Shown piece after piece: positions 38,349 through 47,775 of a stretch of DNA of 64,000 nucleotides (positions are counted from its first letter, which is position 1; every line of letters starts with the position of its first letter). Both the position numbers and the translations under genes were made by a program. This DNA is from Synechococcus sp. BL107 (GTDB taxonomy: Bacteria; Cyanobacteriota; Cyanobacteriia; PCC-6307; Cyanobiaceae), in contig NZ_DS022298.1 of assembly GCF_000153805.1 (NCBI RefSeq), forward strand, positions 132,616 to 196,615, written 5' to 3'. Under the pieces are notes generated by a model. The model did not search any database. It was not told where the DNA came from and saw only the letters and a list, made by a program, of their open reading frames with translations.

Positions 38349-39773
38349 ATGGTCAAGTTCGAGAAGCTCACTGCCCCCAGCACAGGCACTGCGATCCGCT
38401 TCGAGAACGGTGCACCCGTGGTTGCCGACAATCCGATCATTCCATTTATCCGAGGTGATGGAACGGGGGTGGACATTTGGCCCGCCACCCAAAAAGTGCT
38501 CGATGCAGCTGTCGCGAAGGCTTATGGCGGGACCAAATCCATTGAGTGGTTCAAGGTGTATGCCGGCGACGAGGCCTGTGACTTATACGGCACGTACCAG
38601 TACCTCCCTGAAGACACCCTGGATGCGATCCGCACCTATGGGGTCGCAATCAAGGGTCCCCTCACCACCCCCGTGGGAGGCGGCATCCGCTCCCTGAACG
38701 TGGCCCTGCGACAAATTTTTGATCTCTATTGCTGCGTGCGGCCTTGCCGCTACTACGAAGGCACCCCTAGCCCCCATAAGCGTCCCCAAGACTTGGACGT
38801 GATCGTTTACCGGGAAAACACCGAAGACATTTACATGGGGATCGAGTGGGAAGCGGACGATGCCGTTGGCCAAGAACTGCGCCAATACCTCAACGACGTC
38901 GTGATCCCAGCGAACGGAAAGTTAGGAAAACGACAGATCCCCGAGGGATCTGGCATCGGGATCAAACCCGTGAGCAAGAACGGCAGCCAGCGCCACATTC
39001 GCAAGGCGATTCAACATGCGTTGCGGCTTGAGGGCAACAAGCGTCACGTCACCCTGGTGCATAAGGGCAACATCATGAAATTCACGGAAGGTGCCTTTCG
39101 TGACTGGGGCTACGAACTCGCCACAACGGAGTTCCGTGATGTTTGTATCACTGAACGCGAGAGCTGGATCTTGGGCAATCTGGAGAAGGATTCAACGCTG
39201 AGCGTGCAAAACAACGCCCGCATGATCGAGCCGGGATACGACAGCCTCACTCCCGAGAAACAATCCGTTCTTGATGCCGAAGTTCAGGCCGTGATCGATG
39301 CGATTGGAAGCAGCCATGGCCAGGGGAAGTGGAAGGACATGGTGCTCGTTGACGACCGCATCGCCGACAGCATTTTTCAACAAATTCAGACCCGACCCCA
39401 GGAGTATTCGATCCTGGCCACCCTCAATTTGAACGGCGATTACATCTCGGATGCCGCTGCAGCGATGGTGGGTGGTTTGGGTATGGCCCCCGGGGCCAAC
39501 ATCGGCGAGAACGCCGCCATTTTTGAGGCGACGCATGGCACGGCACCAAAGCATGCGGGCCTTGATCGAATCAATCCGGGTTCAGTGATTCTCAGCGGCG
39601 TGATGATGCTCGAATTTTTGGGTTGGCAAGAAGCAGCCGATCTAATCACCAAAGGGCTGAGCGCCGCCATTGCCAATCGTGAAGTCACCTACGACCTGGC
39701 ACGTTTGATGGAGCCTCAAGTGGATCCCGTGAGCTGCAGCGGCTTCGCGGATGCCGTGATTCGTCACTTCTAA
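38349..39773 (+). CDS. icd: Isocitrate dehydrogenase (NADP)
   Basis: Oxidative decarboxylation of isocitrate to 2-oxoglutarate, the ammonium-assimilation carbon skeleton in cyanobacteria. The 474-residue length with the insertion after position 60 matches cyanobacterial Icd. Visible are [39 protein letters not shown] and [14 protein letters not shown] with the metal-site aspartates. A 6-bp hairpin follows the stop. Confidence 0.96.
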   Translation: MVKFEKLTAPSTGTAIRFENGAPVVADNPIIPFIRGDGTGVDIWPATQKVLDAAVAKAYGGTKSIEWFKVYAGDEACDLYGTYQYLPEDTLDAIRTYGVAIKGPLTTPVGGGIRSLNVALRQIFDLYCCVRPCRYYEGTPSPHKRPQDLDVIVYRENTEDIYMGIEWEADDAVGQELRQYLNDVVIPANGKLGKRQIPEGSGIGIKPVSKNGSQRHIRKAIQHALRLEGNKRHVTLVHKGNIMKFTEGAFRDWGYELATTEFRDVCITERESWILGNLEKDSTLSVQNNARMIEPGYDSLTPEKQSVLDAEVQAVIDAIGSSHGQGKWKDMVLVDDRIADSIFQQIQTRPQEYSILATLNLNGDYISDAAAAMVGGLGMAPGANIGENAAIFEATHGTAPKHAGLDRINPGSVILSGVMMLEFLGWQEAADLITKGLSAAIANREVTYDLARLMEPQVDPVSCSGFADAVIRHF

Positions 39774-39783
39774 TCAGGCCAGA

Positions 39784-39799
39784 GGAGCGTCCTCGCTCC
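39784..39799 (+). terminator. Weak hairpin after icd
   Basis: Arms GGAGCG and CGCTCC separated by TCCT, 10 nt after the icd stop. No T-tract follows, so termination is uncertain and some read-through into the next gene is likely. Confidence 0.35.
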
Positions 39800-39853
39800 G
39801 CAAGAATGCCGACTCGCAGAACAAAAACCAGTCATATCGATCGTCAACGCGCC

Positions 39854-41695
39854 ATGAGCGATCAACCGAACGCTGTCGAAGGATTAAGCGGCGATATAGC
39901 CCTGCGGCGACTGTTGATCGCGCTTTTCACCATCAGCAGCTTGGGCATGGGCTGTTGGCTCTGGATGCAACACAACAGGGCGTTTCTTCCCCTACCAGAC
40001 TCAAAATCCGGAAGAGCCCTTCTTCGCCAGTACCAGGAGCTCACCCATGACATCTGGTTGATTCTGCTGCTGCTTGCAGTGGGATATCTGATCAACAGGA
40101 TTTACGTCAGCAGACAACGAGAGGCATATAAAAGCGACCGCACTTTTCCACATCCGGTGAAATCCTGTCTGCGATTTTTTCGCAACAACCCCATCACAAC
40201 AGTCCTTCTCATCGCTTACATCATGGCGATGATTTCAGGCACAACCTATCTCTACAAAGATATGTTTGGCTGGTATCCAGACCTGGTGAAAGGATATTTT
40301 CTCGACAACTTCTCTGTGCGAGACAGCTTCATTTCAGAGACGATGCGTCGTACGGACTATCGCTTCTTTCCCCTCGCCCATCAGGATCTTCACATTCTGA
40401 GTTGGTTCAGCATTCATATCAAAACCTGGATGCTCTTCAGCGGAGCGGAGCTCATCGGCATCATTCTTTTGAGCGTTAAATTCCTCAACAACCTAGAAGA
40501 ACGGTCATCGGCGAAAGCATCAACCATACTGTTAATGACATCACTACTACTCATTCACCCCTCAACGGGAACAGCTTTTTTTCACGTTATTTACTGTGAA
40601 AGACTACTGTGCCTGATATTCGTGCTCTACATCAATGCATACCTAATCCATATCAAGACAGGAAGCGATTCATCGTTCTATACGACACTCCTATGGGCCC
40701 TAATTGGGATCTATATTAAAGACATTGCTATTCTACTATTCATCATACCGCCCGCAAGTATTTGGGCCAGAGAGATATTCAGAATTCAGCCTAAAGACGA
40801 GCAGCGCGAGCCCATTCGTGCACCAATTGAGCGAAACAAAAAACTCGAATATTGGCTCTGCAGTCTTTCACTACTGTTCATCACAAGCTACATCGTTTTA
40901 GCCTTGATTCCCAGCAGTTATGCATCCGAAGGGGCCTACAATGAAAATGCTGCATACAACATTTTTCTTGACCTACGCTTTTACATTTTTGCACTAATTG
41001 CAATATACCGAGCAATCGGAATCACCAACAAAAAGACCCAATTCCATCTCCTCGATGCTATCAATCTCTCGGGCTTTGCATACGCATTCGCCCTTGCCGC
41101 TACATATGAATTCGACGCGAGCAGCTACCTTGCACTCCCTTTTCAACTGATTGCAGCCATCAATATCGCCTGGGCATGGACCTTACTGATAGAGAGATAT
41201 AGAGACCAGAGCGCCAGGGAAAGGGAAAAAATTATTGGAGCCATTCTTACATCTATAGCTGTTATCCTCGCTGATCATCGGATAGCTAGAGACACATTTA
41301 TCAATAACACCATAGAACAAAAATTCGAACAGTCTTACATTCAATTGACCTACGAAAAACTGGATAAAACCAGTCGAGAAATCCGCGAATCTGGCGATGA
41401 CGTAAACATCATCGTCAATAAAAAATCAAGATTTTCAGTCAAGCGTCACTTAAATCGAATCCCCTACAGCTCTTTAATTGAATACATGCCAAATGAAAAT
41501 CAATTTATTATCAAAGACGGCGCCCACAAAGGCTCCATCTACATACCGAAGGTCGGCGATCTAATTGCGAACCTTGACAAAAACATCAGCCTGATTGAGC
41601 CAATCCTGAAAAATCTCGAGACGGACCTGATCTACCAGCACAATCCCAGCGAACGAACCGGGATTATCCGCAGAGTCACGGCTATTCGGAATTGA
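39854..41695 (+). CDS. Polytopic membrane protein of unknown function
   Basis: 613 residues from the preferred start at 39854 (MSDQPNAVEGL). An ATG at 39806 is also in frame. About ten hydrophobic helices lie in the first 450 residues and a soluble tail of about 140 residues follows. The layout resembles membrane glycosyltransferases or polymerases, but I see no decisive motif. From about 40100 on, the base composition is clearly lower in GC than icd before it and glcF after it, which suggests acquisition by transfer. Function unknown. Confidence 0.65.
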   Translation: MSDQPNAVEGLSGDIALRRLLIALFTISSLGMGCWLWMQHNRAFLPLPDSKSGRALLRQYQELTHDIWLILLLLAVGYLINRIYVSRQREAYKSDRTFPHPVKSCLRFFRNNPITTVLLIAYIMAMISGTTYLYKDMFGWYPDLVKGYFLDNFSVRDSFISETMRRTDYRFFPLAHQDLHILSWFSIHIKTWMLFSGAELIGIILLSVKFLNNLEERSSAKASTILLMTSLLLIHPSTGTAFFHVIYCERLLCLIFVLYINAYLIHIKTGSDSSFYTTLLWALIGIYIKDIAILLFIIPPASIWAREIFRIQPKDEQREPIRAPIERNKKLEYWLCSLSLLFITSYIVLALIPSSYASEGAYNENAAYNIFLDLRFYIFALIAIYRAIGITNKKTQFHLLDAINLSGFAYAFALAATYEFDASSYLALPFQLIAAINIAWAWTLLIERYRDQSAREREKIIGAILTSIAVILADHRIARDTFINNTIEQKFEQSYIQLTYEKLDKTSREIRESGDDVNIIVNKKSRFSVKRHLNRIPYSSLIEYMPNENQFIIKDGAHKGSIYIPKVGDLIANLDKNISLIEPILKNLETDLIYQHNPSERTGIIRRVTAIRN

Positions 41696-41774
41696 AGTTC
41701 TCGCAACGGGTCAATCAAGAACATTTCCTTGTCCTGGACAGCCGTTCACTGGCCGAGGAAGCCAGACTCCCTCA

Positions 41775-43136
41775 ATGAGCGAGCCACTCAGCGCCGACCC
41801 CACGTCAACCACATCTCTCCCGGGCTTACCCGCAGGAGCCGCCGATCCCTGTGTGCACTGCGGATTTTGCCTGCCCACCTGCGCCAGCTATCGCGTTCTG
41901 GCCAGTGAGATGGACTCCCCCCGTGGCCGCATCCATGCCCTGCGGGCGATCGAAGCCGGTGAGCTGGAACTCGACGCCACCGTTGCAAGCCACTTCGACA
42001 CTTGCTTGGGCTGTTATGCCTGCGTCACGGCATGTCCTTCTGGCGTCCGTTACGACCAACTGATCGAAGCCACGCGACCGAAACTCAACAACGCCAAATT
42101 GCGCAGCAGCTGGCAAATCAGTTTTCGTCAGTTGCTCCTGCAGGTCTTGCCCTACCCACGCCGGCTTCGGGCTTTGCTCCAGCCGCTGCGGCTTTACGCC
42201 GGCACCCCCATCCAGACCCTCGCCCGCCGCAGTGGCCTAACCCGCTTGTTTGGCCCAGGGATCGAAGCGATGGAACAGCTGCTGCCCTCCCTGGCAGCCA
42301 ATGCCTTCGACGACGCGATGCCAACGGTGAACCCTGCCATCGGCCCTCGCCGCGGCCGAGTGGCGCTGCTGTTGGGCTGCGTCCAACGCTGCTTCGATCC
42401 GTCGGTGAACACGGCCACGGTGAGCGTGCTTCAAGCCAATGGGTTTGAGGTGGTTCTCCCCCCCGAACAGGGCTGCTGCGGTGCCGTGAGTCACCACCAA
42501 GGGGAGATGGAGCTCACCCGCCAGCTGGCTTCAGCGCTTGTTGACAGCATGAATGCAATCGAAGGAGAGCTAGACGCCGTGCTGGTGGCAGCCTCCGGTT
42601 GCGGCCACACGATGAAGGCCTATGGCGAAATTCTGCACAACAACAACGGCTTCCGGGCACCGGTTTTGGACGTGCATGAATTTCTCACCAACGTGGGATT
42701 GAGCGACAGCTTTTCGGCCCAACTGAAGCCCATCGCCAAGGCAGTGGCCATGCATGACGCCTGCCACATGATCCACGGCCAAGGCATTCAGCAACAGCCA
42801 CGCGCCCTTCTCGCCGCCATCCCCGGACTAGAGCTCAAGGAACCCATGGAAGCAGGCGTCTGTTGCGGAAGCGCCGGCATCTACAACCTGGTGCAACCGG
42901 AGGAAGCCGCAGAGCTGGGAACAATCAAGGCAGACGACCTCAGCAACACCGGGGCAGCGCTTGTGGCCAGCGCCAATATCGGTTGCACCATGCAACTTCG
43001 CCGGCATCTGCAGGGACGGCAGCCGGTTCACCACCCAATGGAACTGTTAGCGGCATCAGCCGGCTTGCATCCGCTGCCAAGCCTCACACAGGCTGCTGTC
43101 GGTGCCGAGATTGCCGGGGAAGGTGACGATCGGTAG
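41775..43136 (+). CDS. glcF: Glycolate oxidase iron-sulfur subunit
   Basis: Transfers electrons from glycolate oxidation in photorespiration. Two [4Fe-4S] motifs are seen at Cys26/29/32/36 (CVHCGFCLPTC) and Cys77/80/83/87 (CLGCYACVTACP). Two CCG domains follow, with QGCCGAVSHH and HDACHMIHG...GVCCGSAG. 453 residues, normal for GlcF. Its last 81 nt overlap the convergent kinase gene. The FAD subunit gene glcE follows 1.3 kb downstream on the same strand, beyond that kinase. Confidence 0.93.
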   Translation: MSEPLSADPTSTTSLPGLPAGAADPCVHCGFCLPTCASYRVLASEMDSPRGRIHALRAIEAGELELDATVASHFDTCLGCYACVTACPSGVRYDQLIEATRPKLNNAKLRSSWQISFRQLLLQVLPYPRRLRALLQPLRLYAGTPIQTLARRSGLTRLFGPGIEAMEQLLPSLAANAFDDAMPTVNPAIGPRRGRVALLLGCVQRCFDPSVNTATVSVLQANGFEVVLPPEQGCCGAVSHHQGEMELTRQLASALVDSMNAIEGELDAVLVAASGCGHTMKAYGEILHNNNGFRAPVLDVHEFLTNVGLSDSFSAQLKPIAKAVAMHDACHMIHGQGIQQQPRALLAAIPGLELKEPMEAGVCCGSAGIYNLVQPEEAAELGTIKADDLSNTGAALVASANIGCTMQLRRHLQGRQPVHHPMELLAASAGLHPLPSLTQAAVGAEIAGEGDDR

Positions 43137-44402
43137 CGCCTGCGCGACACCCGCTGAAGGGCGCACAACCGATAACCCCGGCATCAACTGACCTTCCAGC
43201 TCCACCGCCTCCAAATCCAACCCATCTGCCAACAAGGTTTGGGTGGTGATCCCACCCTTGCTAATCAGGTAGCCCAATCCCGGTGCCAAGGCCCTAGCGA
43301 GACGCCCCATCAGACGCGCGATGGTTTGACACATCAAGCGCCCCGCCGACGCGCTCGCCAATCTGATCTCACCGCGGCTGGTGAACAACACCGGCGTTCG
43401 GCCCGACTGGAGCAGGGCTTGAAGTTGCTCGCACCATTCCCGCTCCAAATCCGGCAACAGCAGGTCGGGCGATCCACCGTCCAACACCCGAGCAATGCGG
43501 CGCACAGGCAGTTCAAGGCCAATGCAGCGAGGATCCTCCAGCAACCGCATGAGCTGCTGATCAGCCAGGGGAACATGGGATCCCACCATCACCAACCCAG
43601 GCAGCCCCTCCCCGTTGGGGCCGCGTCGTCGCAACCGAGCTAAGCCATTCGGATCCAACGGCTGGGGACCAGGGTCGGCCAGAGCCTTCACCACACTGGC
43701 CGCTGAACGGAAAAGAAACCGCCGTTCGCCTTTCAAGGCCAGCACAGCCGCCGCCAGGGCAGCCAGCTGCGATTGATGCTCCGCATCCACCACCACGGCG
43801 GTATTCCCTTGCAGGGCCGCTAAGCGTTGGATCAAGTGGGGCATCTCCCCTGCTGAAGCCTGATCCAGGTCTTCGAGGCTGACTTTCACCACATCAGCTG
43901 CACAGATGGCACCAGCACTCTTCTGCTCCAGCCACTGAGGGAGATCACTCGTGCTGAAGCCGAACAAACGATCCTTGGCAAACGGCGTGGTGTGGACGGG
44001 CTCCCCATAGAGCAAGTGCACACCGTTCACCGTGGTGCGCCCCCCCTCAATGAATGCCGGCACGTGCAAGGTGGCCGCAAACGGACCAAAACAACGCTCC
44101 AAAACAGCTGGCTCCACCACCCCATGGCCACGCAGGGTGGAATCGCCCCGGCTCACGAGCTGAATCTCCGAGCGGTCGAGGCCTTCCTCCGTCAGAGCCA
44201 CTTCTAGGTTGGTGACGATCTCCCGGTTGCGTTGCGCTGCGGCCTCTGGTGTCAGGGAGCGCGTGTCGGCCAACACAAACAGCAACGGCGAGCCATGGCG
44301 CAAACCACGGCGCAGTGCTTGAACATCCCAGCGCAGCAGCAGCAGACAGCTATGCACCGCCTGCGAACCGGTGGGGTCGTCGTCGATCACCACAACCTTC
44401 AT
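43056..44402 (-). CDS. Four-carbon acid sugar kinase family protein (DUF1537/OtnK type)
   Basis: 448 residues from ATG 44402 (MKVVVIDDDPTGSQ). The DDDPTGS opening is the signature of the DUF1537/PdxA2-associated kinases that phosphorylate 3-oxo-tetronates or erythronate. RGDSTLRGH and a C-terminal nucleotide-binding half with YLISKGGITT also fit. The usual partners (an aldolase or a PdxA2-like dehydrogenase) are not in the window. Instead it sits between glcF and glcE on the opposite strand, 14 nt from the glcE start and 81 nt into the glcF tail. A role in clearing a toxic or side-product sugar acid linked to photorespiration is speculation. Confidence 0.82.
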   Translation of the reverse strand: MKVVVIDDDPTGSQAVHSCLLLLRWDVQALRRGLRHGSPLLFVLADTRSLTPEAAAQRNREIVTNLEVALTEEGLDRSEIQLVSRGDSTLRGHGVVEPAVLERCFGPFAATLHVPAFIEGGRTTVNGVHLLYGEPVHTTPFAKDRLFGFSTSDLPQWLEQKSAGAICAADVVKVSLEDLDQASAGEMPHLIQRLAALQGNTAVVVDAEHQSQLAALAAAVLALKGERRFLFRSAASVVKALADPGPQPLDPNGLARLRRRGPNGEGLPGLVMVGSHVPLADQQLMRLLEDPRCIGLELPVRRIARVLDGGSPDLLLPDLEREWCEQLQALLQSGRTPVLFTSRGEIRLASASAGRLMCQTIARLMGRLARALAPGLGYLISKGGITTQTLLADGLDLEAVELEGQLMPGLSVVRPSAGVAQALPIVTFPGNLGTDSSLCEAWQRMQAG

Positions 44403-44416
44403 GGCACCATCGTGCC

Positions 44417-45607
44417 GTGAGCCATACCCCTGCAACCCGAGCGGAGCTGATCAACCTGGTGCGCCAGTGGCATCAAGACTCCACCCCCTGGATCCCCAGT
44501 GGACACGGAACCCGCTTGGACTGGGGACCCGCACTGGATCCCGACCATTCGGTACTCAGCTGCCAACAGCTCAATCAGGTGATCGACCATGCCGTGGACG
44601 ATCTCACCATCACCGTGGAGGCGGGACTCCCCCTTGTGGACCTGCAACGTTTACTCGCGGCGCAGGATCAGTGGCTGCCGGTGGACTGGCCCCGCGGCGG
44701 TGAACCGATGACAACAGATCGTTTGGACAATGGATCTGCAGGAAGTATTGGCGGGCTCATCGCCCGCGGGATCTCCGGTGGCCTGCGCCAACGGCACCTC
44801 GGCATCCGCGACCAAATCATCGGGATTGGGCTGCTGCGCAGTGATGGAACAGCCGCCAAAGCCGGCGGTCGCGTTGTCAAAAACGTGGCTGGTTATGACC
44901 TGATGCGCCTGCTCTGCGGAAGCTGGGGAAGCCTGGCGCTGATTACGGAGGTCACCCTGCGGGTTCAACCGATCCGCCCCGCCCATGCGGGCCTCCTGGT
45001 GACCGGTGTGCTTGCCAATCTGGAAGGCTTTCGAGCTGCGCTACTGCTCTCGACCCTGACGCCAGAGCGCTGTGATTGGCAGTGCCCTGGGGATGGCAGC
45101 TGGGCACTGCGACTGGTGCTGAGCAGCGTGTCGGACCAAGCCGTGCTGGATCAGCTCACCCGGATTCAGGCCCTCGCCACAGAGCATGGCTTGCAGGCCG
45201 AAGCCAAGCCATGCAGCTCGCCGCTGGATGTGGCGATGCTGTGCCATAAGCCAGACCAGATACTGCGTCTGGTGCTCCCCGCCGCAAGCTTGCATCAATT
45301 AATCGCCAGTGAGGCCATGACCTCCCTCAAAGGTTGGTCTTGGGAGCTGGCAGCCGGAGCCGGCTGCGGCGATGGCTGGTGCAGCAGCGCCGCACCGGCC
45401 TTCCAAATCGAAGCCCTACGCCGCCAAGTGGCATCCCTTGGCGGACAGTTGATGGTGCTGGTGCAGCCAGGAGATCAACAGGTATCTGCTTGGACGGATA
45501 CACCGGCACGGCCGGTGATTGAAGCTGTCAAACGGCAGTTTGATCCACGACAACAACTCAGCCGAGGACGGCTACCCGGGGTTGATCAGTTTCAGACCAG
45601 GGCATAG
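44417..45607 (+). CDS. glcE: Glycolate oxidase FAD-binding subunit
   Basis: FAD-linked oxidase domain of the VAO/GlcD-E type: LTITVEAGLPLVDLQ for the first FAD loop, GSAGSIGGLIARG and GGRVVKNVAGYDLMRL, then the C-terminal cap domain. Start GTG 44417 (VSHTPATRAEL) was chosen because upstream codons lie inside the divergent kinase gene. It gives 396 residues, close to GlcE. Works with GlcF and GlcD. GlcD is not in the window. The last 16 nt overlap the convergent aldose-epimerase-like gene. Confidence 0.88.
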   Translation: MSHTPATRAELINLVRQWHQDSTPWIPSGHGTRLDWGPALDPDHSVLSCQQLNQVIDHAVDDLTITVEAGLPLVDLQRLLAAQDQWLPVDWPRGGEPMTTDRLDNGSAGSIGGLIARGISGGLRQRHLGIRDQIIGIGLLRSDGTAAKAGGRVVKNVAGYDLMRLLCGSWGSLALITEVTLRVQPIRPAHAGLLVTGVLANLEGFRAALLLSTLTPERCDWQCPGDGSWALRLVLSSVSDQAVLDQLTRIQALATEHGLQAEAKPCSSPLDVAMLCHKPDQILRLVLPAASLHQLIASEAMTSLKGWSWELAAGAGCGDGWCSSAAPAFQIEALRRQVASLGGQLMVLVQPGDQQVSAWTDTPARPVIEAVKRQFDPRQQLSRGRLPGVDQFQTRA

Positions 45608-46440
45608 CGACAGGAGAGGGTCTGCTCACCCCCAGGCTGCAAGACCAATTTGCGATCACCGCTCACCAGGGACTGACGCGGGCCGGTCCAGGGTTCCAGG
45701 CACACCATTTTGCGAGGAGGCTCCGTCCACACCACGGTGAGGTCCATCGGGTCTTGATGCTGAAGCTGGAGCTCCGCCCCTGTTGCATCGTCGATCAAAG
45801 TGACAGGTCCAGCCGGACGGCACAAAAAGTCCACGCCCTCTGGAAGCCGAGTCAGCTGAGCGGCGGTCTCCGCATCGGCCATCTCCAAGTGATTCAGGCA
45901 GCGGGCTGCCAAGCCTGTCAAACGGGTTTGGGAGAGGTCGCTGATGTTGAAATACGGATGCAACCCAAAGCTGAAGGGCATCTCCGCAGAGCTGCGGTTC
46001 TGAATGGTGGTTGTGATCTCCAACGCCCCCGGCGTTGGACGCACATCCATGGCGACCTCAAACGCAAATGGATAAGCCTTCAACGTGTCCTCCGTACTGG
46101 TCAGGCTGACCCGCACCCCTTGCTGGTCGTCGAGAACCTGCAACTGCCAAGGCAAATTGCGGGCAAAACCATGCTGCTGCAGCGTGTGGTCTTGACCATC
46201 AACCCGGAGCAGATCCCCAGGCAAATTCCCACAAATCGGAAACAGCACAGGGATACCGCCGCGAATGCTGTTCGCTGGATTGGCGTAACGCTCTTGATCG
46301 AAATAAACGACTTCGCGCCCCTGGCAGCGCCACTCGCTCACGATGCCGCCGCGTTCGGGAATGATCCGGAGGCGATCACCTGTTTCAGGATGCACAAACT
46401 CCCAGTGCGCATAGGGCGCGGATTGCTGCGTGAGAGTCAT
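45592..46440 (-). CDS. Aldose 1-epimerase-like protein
   Basis: Galactose-mutarotase-like beta-sandwich of 282 residues. GGIPVLFPICGN, QQHGFARNLPWQL with the catalytic His region, GLHPYFNIS and CLEPWTGP match the D-hexose-6-phosphate epimerase-like (YeaD) branch more than GalM. It would interconvert anomers of a hexose or hexose phosphate. No signal peptide. It is separated from the alpha/beta hydrolase by 73 nt and could share its transcript. Confidence 0.85.
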   Translation of the reverse strand: MTLTQQSAPYAHWEFVHPETGDRLRIIPERGGIVSEWRCQGREVVYFDQERYANPANSIRGGIPVLFPICGNLPGDLLRVDGQDHTLQQHGFARNLPWQLQVLDDQQGVRVSLTSTEDTLKAYPFAFEVAMDVRPTPGALEITTTIQNRSSAEMPFSFGLHPYFNISDLSQTRLTGLAARCLNHLEMADAETAAQLTRLPEGVDFLCRPAGPVTLIDDATGAELQLQHQDPMDLTVVWTEPPRKMVCLEPWTGPRQSLVSGDRKLVLQPGGEQTLSCRYALV

Positions 46441-46513
46441 CGGCGTCGGCCAAAACAGAGAGGGGTTGCACTAAACGGCCTAGCGCCGGGATGAACCTTT
46501 GGCAGCAGATCTC

Positions 46514-47425
46514 TCAATTGAGTTCAGCCAGCCACTCCTGCAAAGCCGCGTTCACTTGCTCCGGAACCTCATCGTGGGGGCAGTGTCCGGCATCCAACAC
46601 CACCTCCTTGGTGGCTTCTGGGGCATGGCGTTGGAAGGTGGAACGACGCCCCGGAGCATTGATCCAGGGGTCACGGATGCCCCACAGCAGCAGCAAGGGA
46701 GCCGTGAGCTCGGCAAACAATTCATCCAAGGGCTGACCACTGGGAATATCGAACACGGTGCGAAACACCCCGAAGGCACCAGGGTCCATGGACGGGCGTC
46801 GGATCGCCTCCACCAGCCAGTCGTCCACATTGGTTTTATCCACATACACCTGGTTCAAGGTGCGACGGATTGTGGCCGGACGGCGCAGGTTCTCGAACAG
46901 GATTCGTTGAACCACTGGGCTCTTCAACAAGGCTGTCCCAATGCTTTGCCGAGCGATGGCACCCCATCCCTTGGGAGGTCTTTGTTCGTCACTGAACGGG
47001 CCAGCTGCATTGAGCAACACAACACCAGCGCAGTCCTGACCAAGGGCCGCACCCGCTGCGAGGGCTGCAAACCCCCCAAGGGAATTACCGGCGATCACCG
47101 TTGGTCGCCCAATCCGTTCGTGCACATAGGCCACAAGCTGATCACGCCAGAGGGCGCCGCCATACGAAAGGCTGGCCGGCTTGGCACTGCGGCCAAAGCC
47201 GAGCAAATCGATGGCATGGACTGGATGGCTGCGGGACAACACAGGGATGTTGTACCGCCAATGGTCCGTTGACGCTCCAAAGCCATGGACCAGCAAAAGA
47301 GCAGGACGATCGGATGGGATCGGCTGATCCGGTTCCTGACACACCGTATGGACGGCATGGCCGAGATGGCTCCAGGGACTGATCTCCACAACAACAGGCA
47401 AGTGGCGCGATGCTAGGAAGCTCAC
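46514..47425 (-). CDS. Alpha/beta hydrolase
   Basis: 303 residues with a standard alpha/beta-hydrolase fold: LLLVHGFGAS oxyanion region, GNSLGG nucleophile elbow (Ser), and GHCPHDE with the terminal catalytic His. The acid is likely in LLWGIRDPWI. It resembles the haloalkane dehalogenase/epoxide hydrolase-like proteins common in cyanobacteria, but the substrate is unknown. It starts 12 nt from the divergent small membrane protein gene, so their promoters overlap the coding starts. Confidence 0.84.
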   Translation of the reverse strand: MSFLASRHLPVVVEISPWSHLGHAVHTVCQEPDQPIPSDRPALLLVHGFGASTDHWRYNIPVLSRSHPVHAIDLLGFGRSAKPASLSYGGALWRDQLVAYVHERIGRPTVIAGNSLGGFAALAAGAALGQDCAGVVLLNAAGPFSDEQRPPKGWGAIARQSIGTALLKSPVVQRILFENLRRPATIRRTLNQVYVDKTNVDDWLVEAIRRPSMDPGAFGVFRTVFDIPSGQPLDELFAELTAPLLLLWGIRDPWINAPGRRSTFQRHAPEATKEVVLDAGHCPHDEVPEQVNAALQEWLAELN

Positions 47426-47437
47426 GCCAAAGTTCGA

Positions 47438-47755
47438 ATGCAGGACTACATCGCCTTTGGTGGACCACTCGCCGATCCATCGGTGTGGCGCGGTGCTCTG
47501 CTCTGGGCCATCGCTCTCTACGTCCCCTTAAGCGGACCCTTGTCTGCCTTTGAGGCCAGTCTCACGGACAGTCCGCTCTCAGAGAAGTGGCGTCAAATCA
47601 CCTTGGTGATCAGCAGCCTGCTGTTGGCCCTCGGTGTTGGCGTAGTGACCCAGCTCATCGCCAGCTGGGCCCTTGGTCCAGGCTGGGCCTCCAGCCTGGG
47701 ATTCATCGCGATTGGCTGGAGTTTGTTAATCATCGCCGCCTCTCGAGCGGAATAA
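47438..47755 (+). CDS. Small conserved-looking membrane protein
   Basis: 105 residues with three predicted helices (about 18-38, 53-75, 82-102). Normal GC content and tight spacing to both neighbours support a real gene. I do not recognise a family by name. It is probably cytoplasmic- or thylakoid-membrane localised. The stop lies 20 nt from the stop of the convergent antiporter. Confidence 0.65.
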   Translation: MQDYIAFGGPLADPSVWRGALLWAIALYVPLSGPLSAFEASLTDSPLSEKWRQITLVISSLLLALGVGVVTQLIASWALGPGWASSLGFIAIGWSLLIIAASRAE

Positions 47756-47775
47756 TCAAAACCCCAACGGGTTGG

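Noticed and set aside
46499-47272. Open frame of 257 codons on the plus strand
   Set aside because: Antisense to the alpha/beta hydrolase, which shows complete catalytic motifs. The plus-strand product has none.
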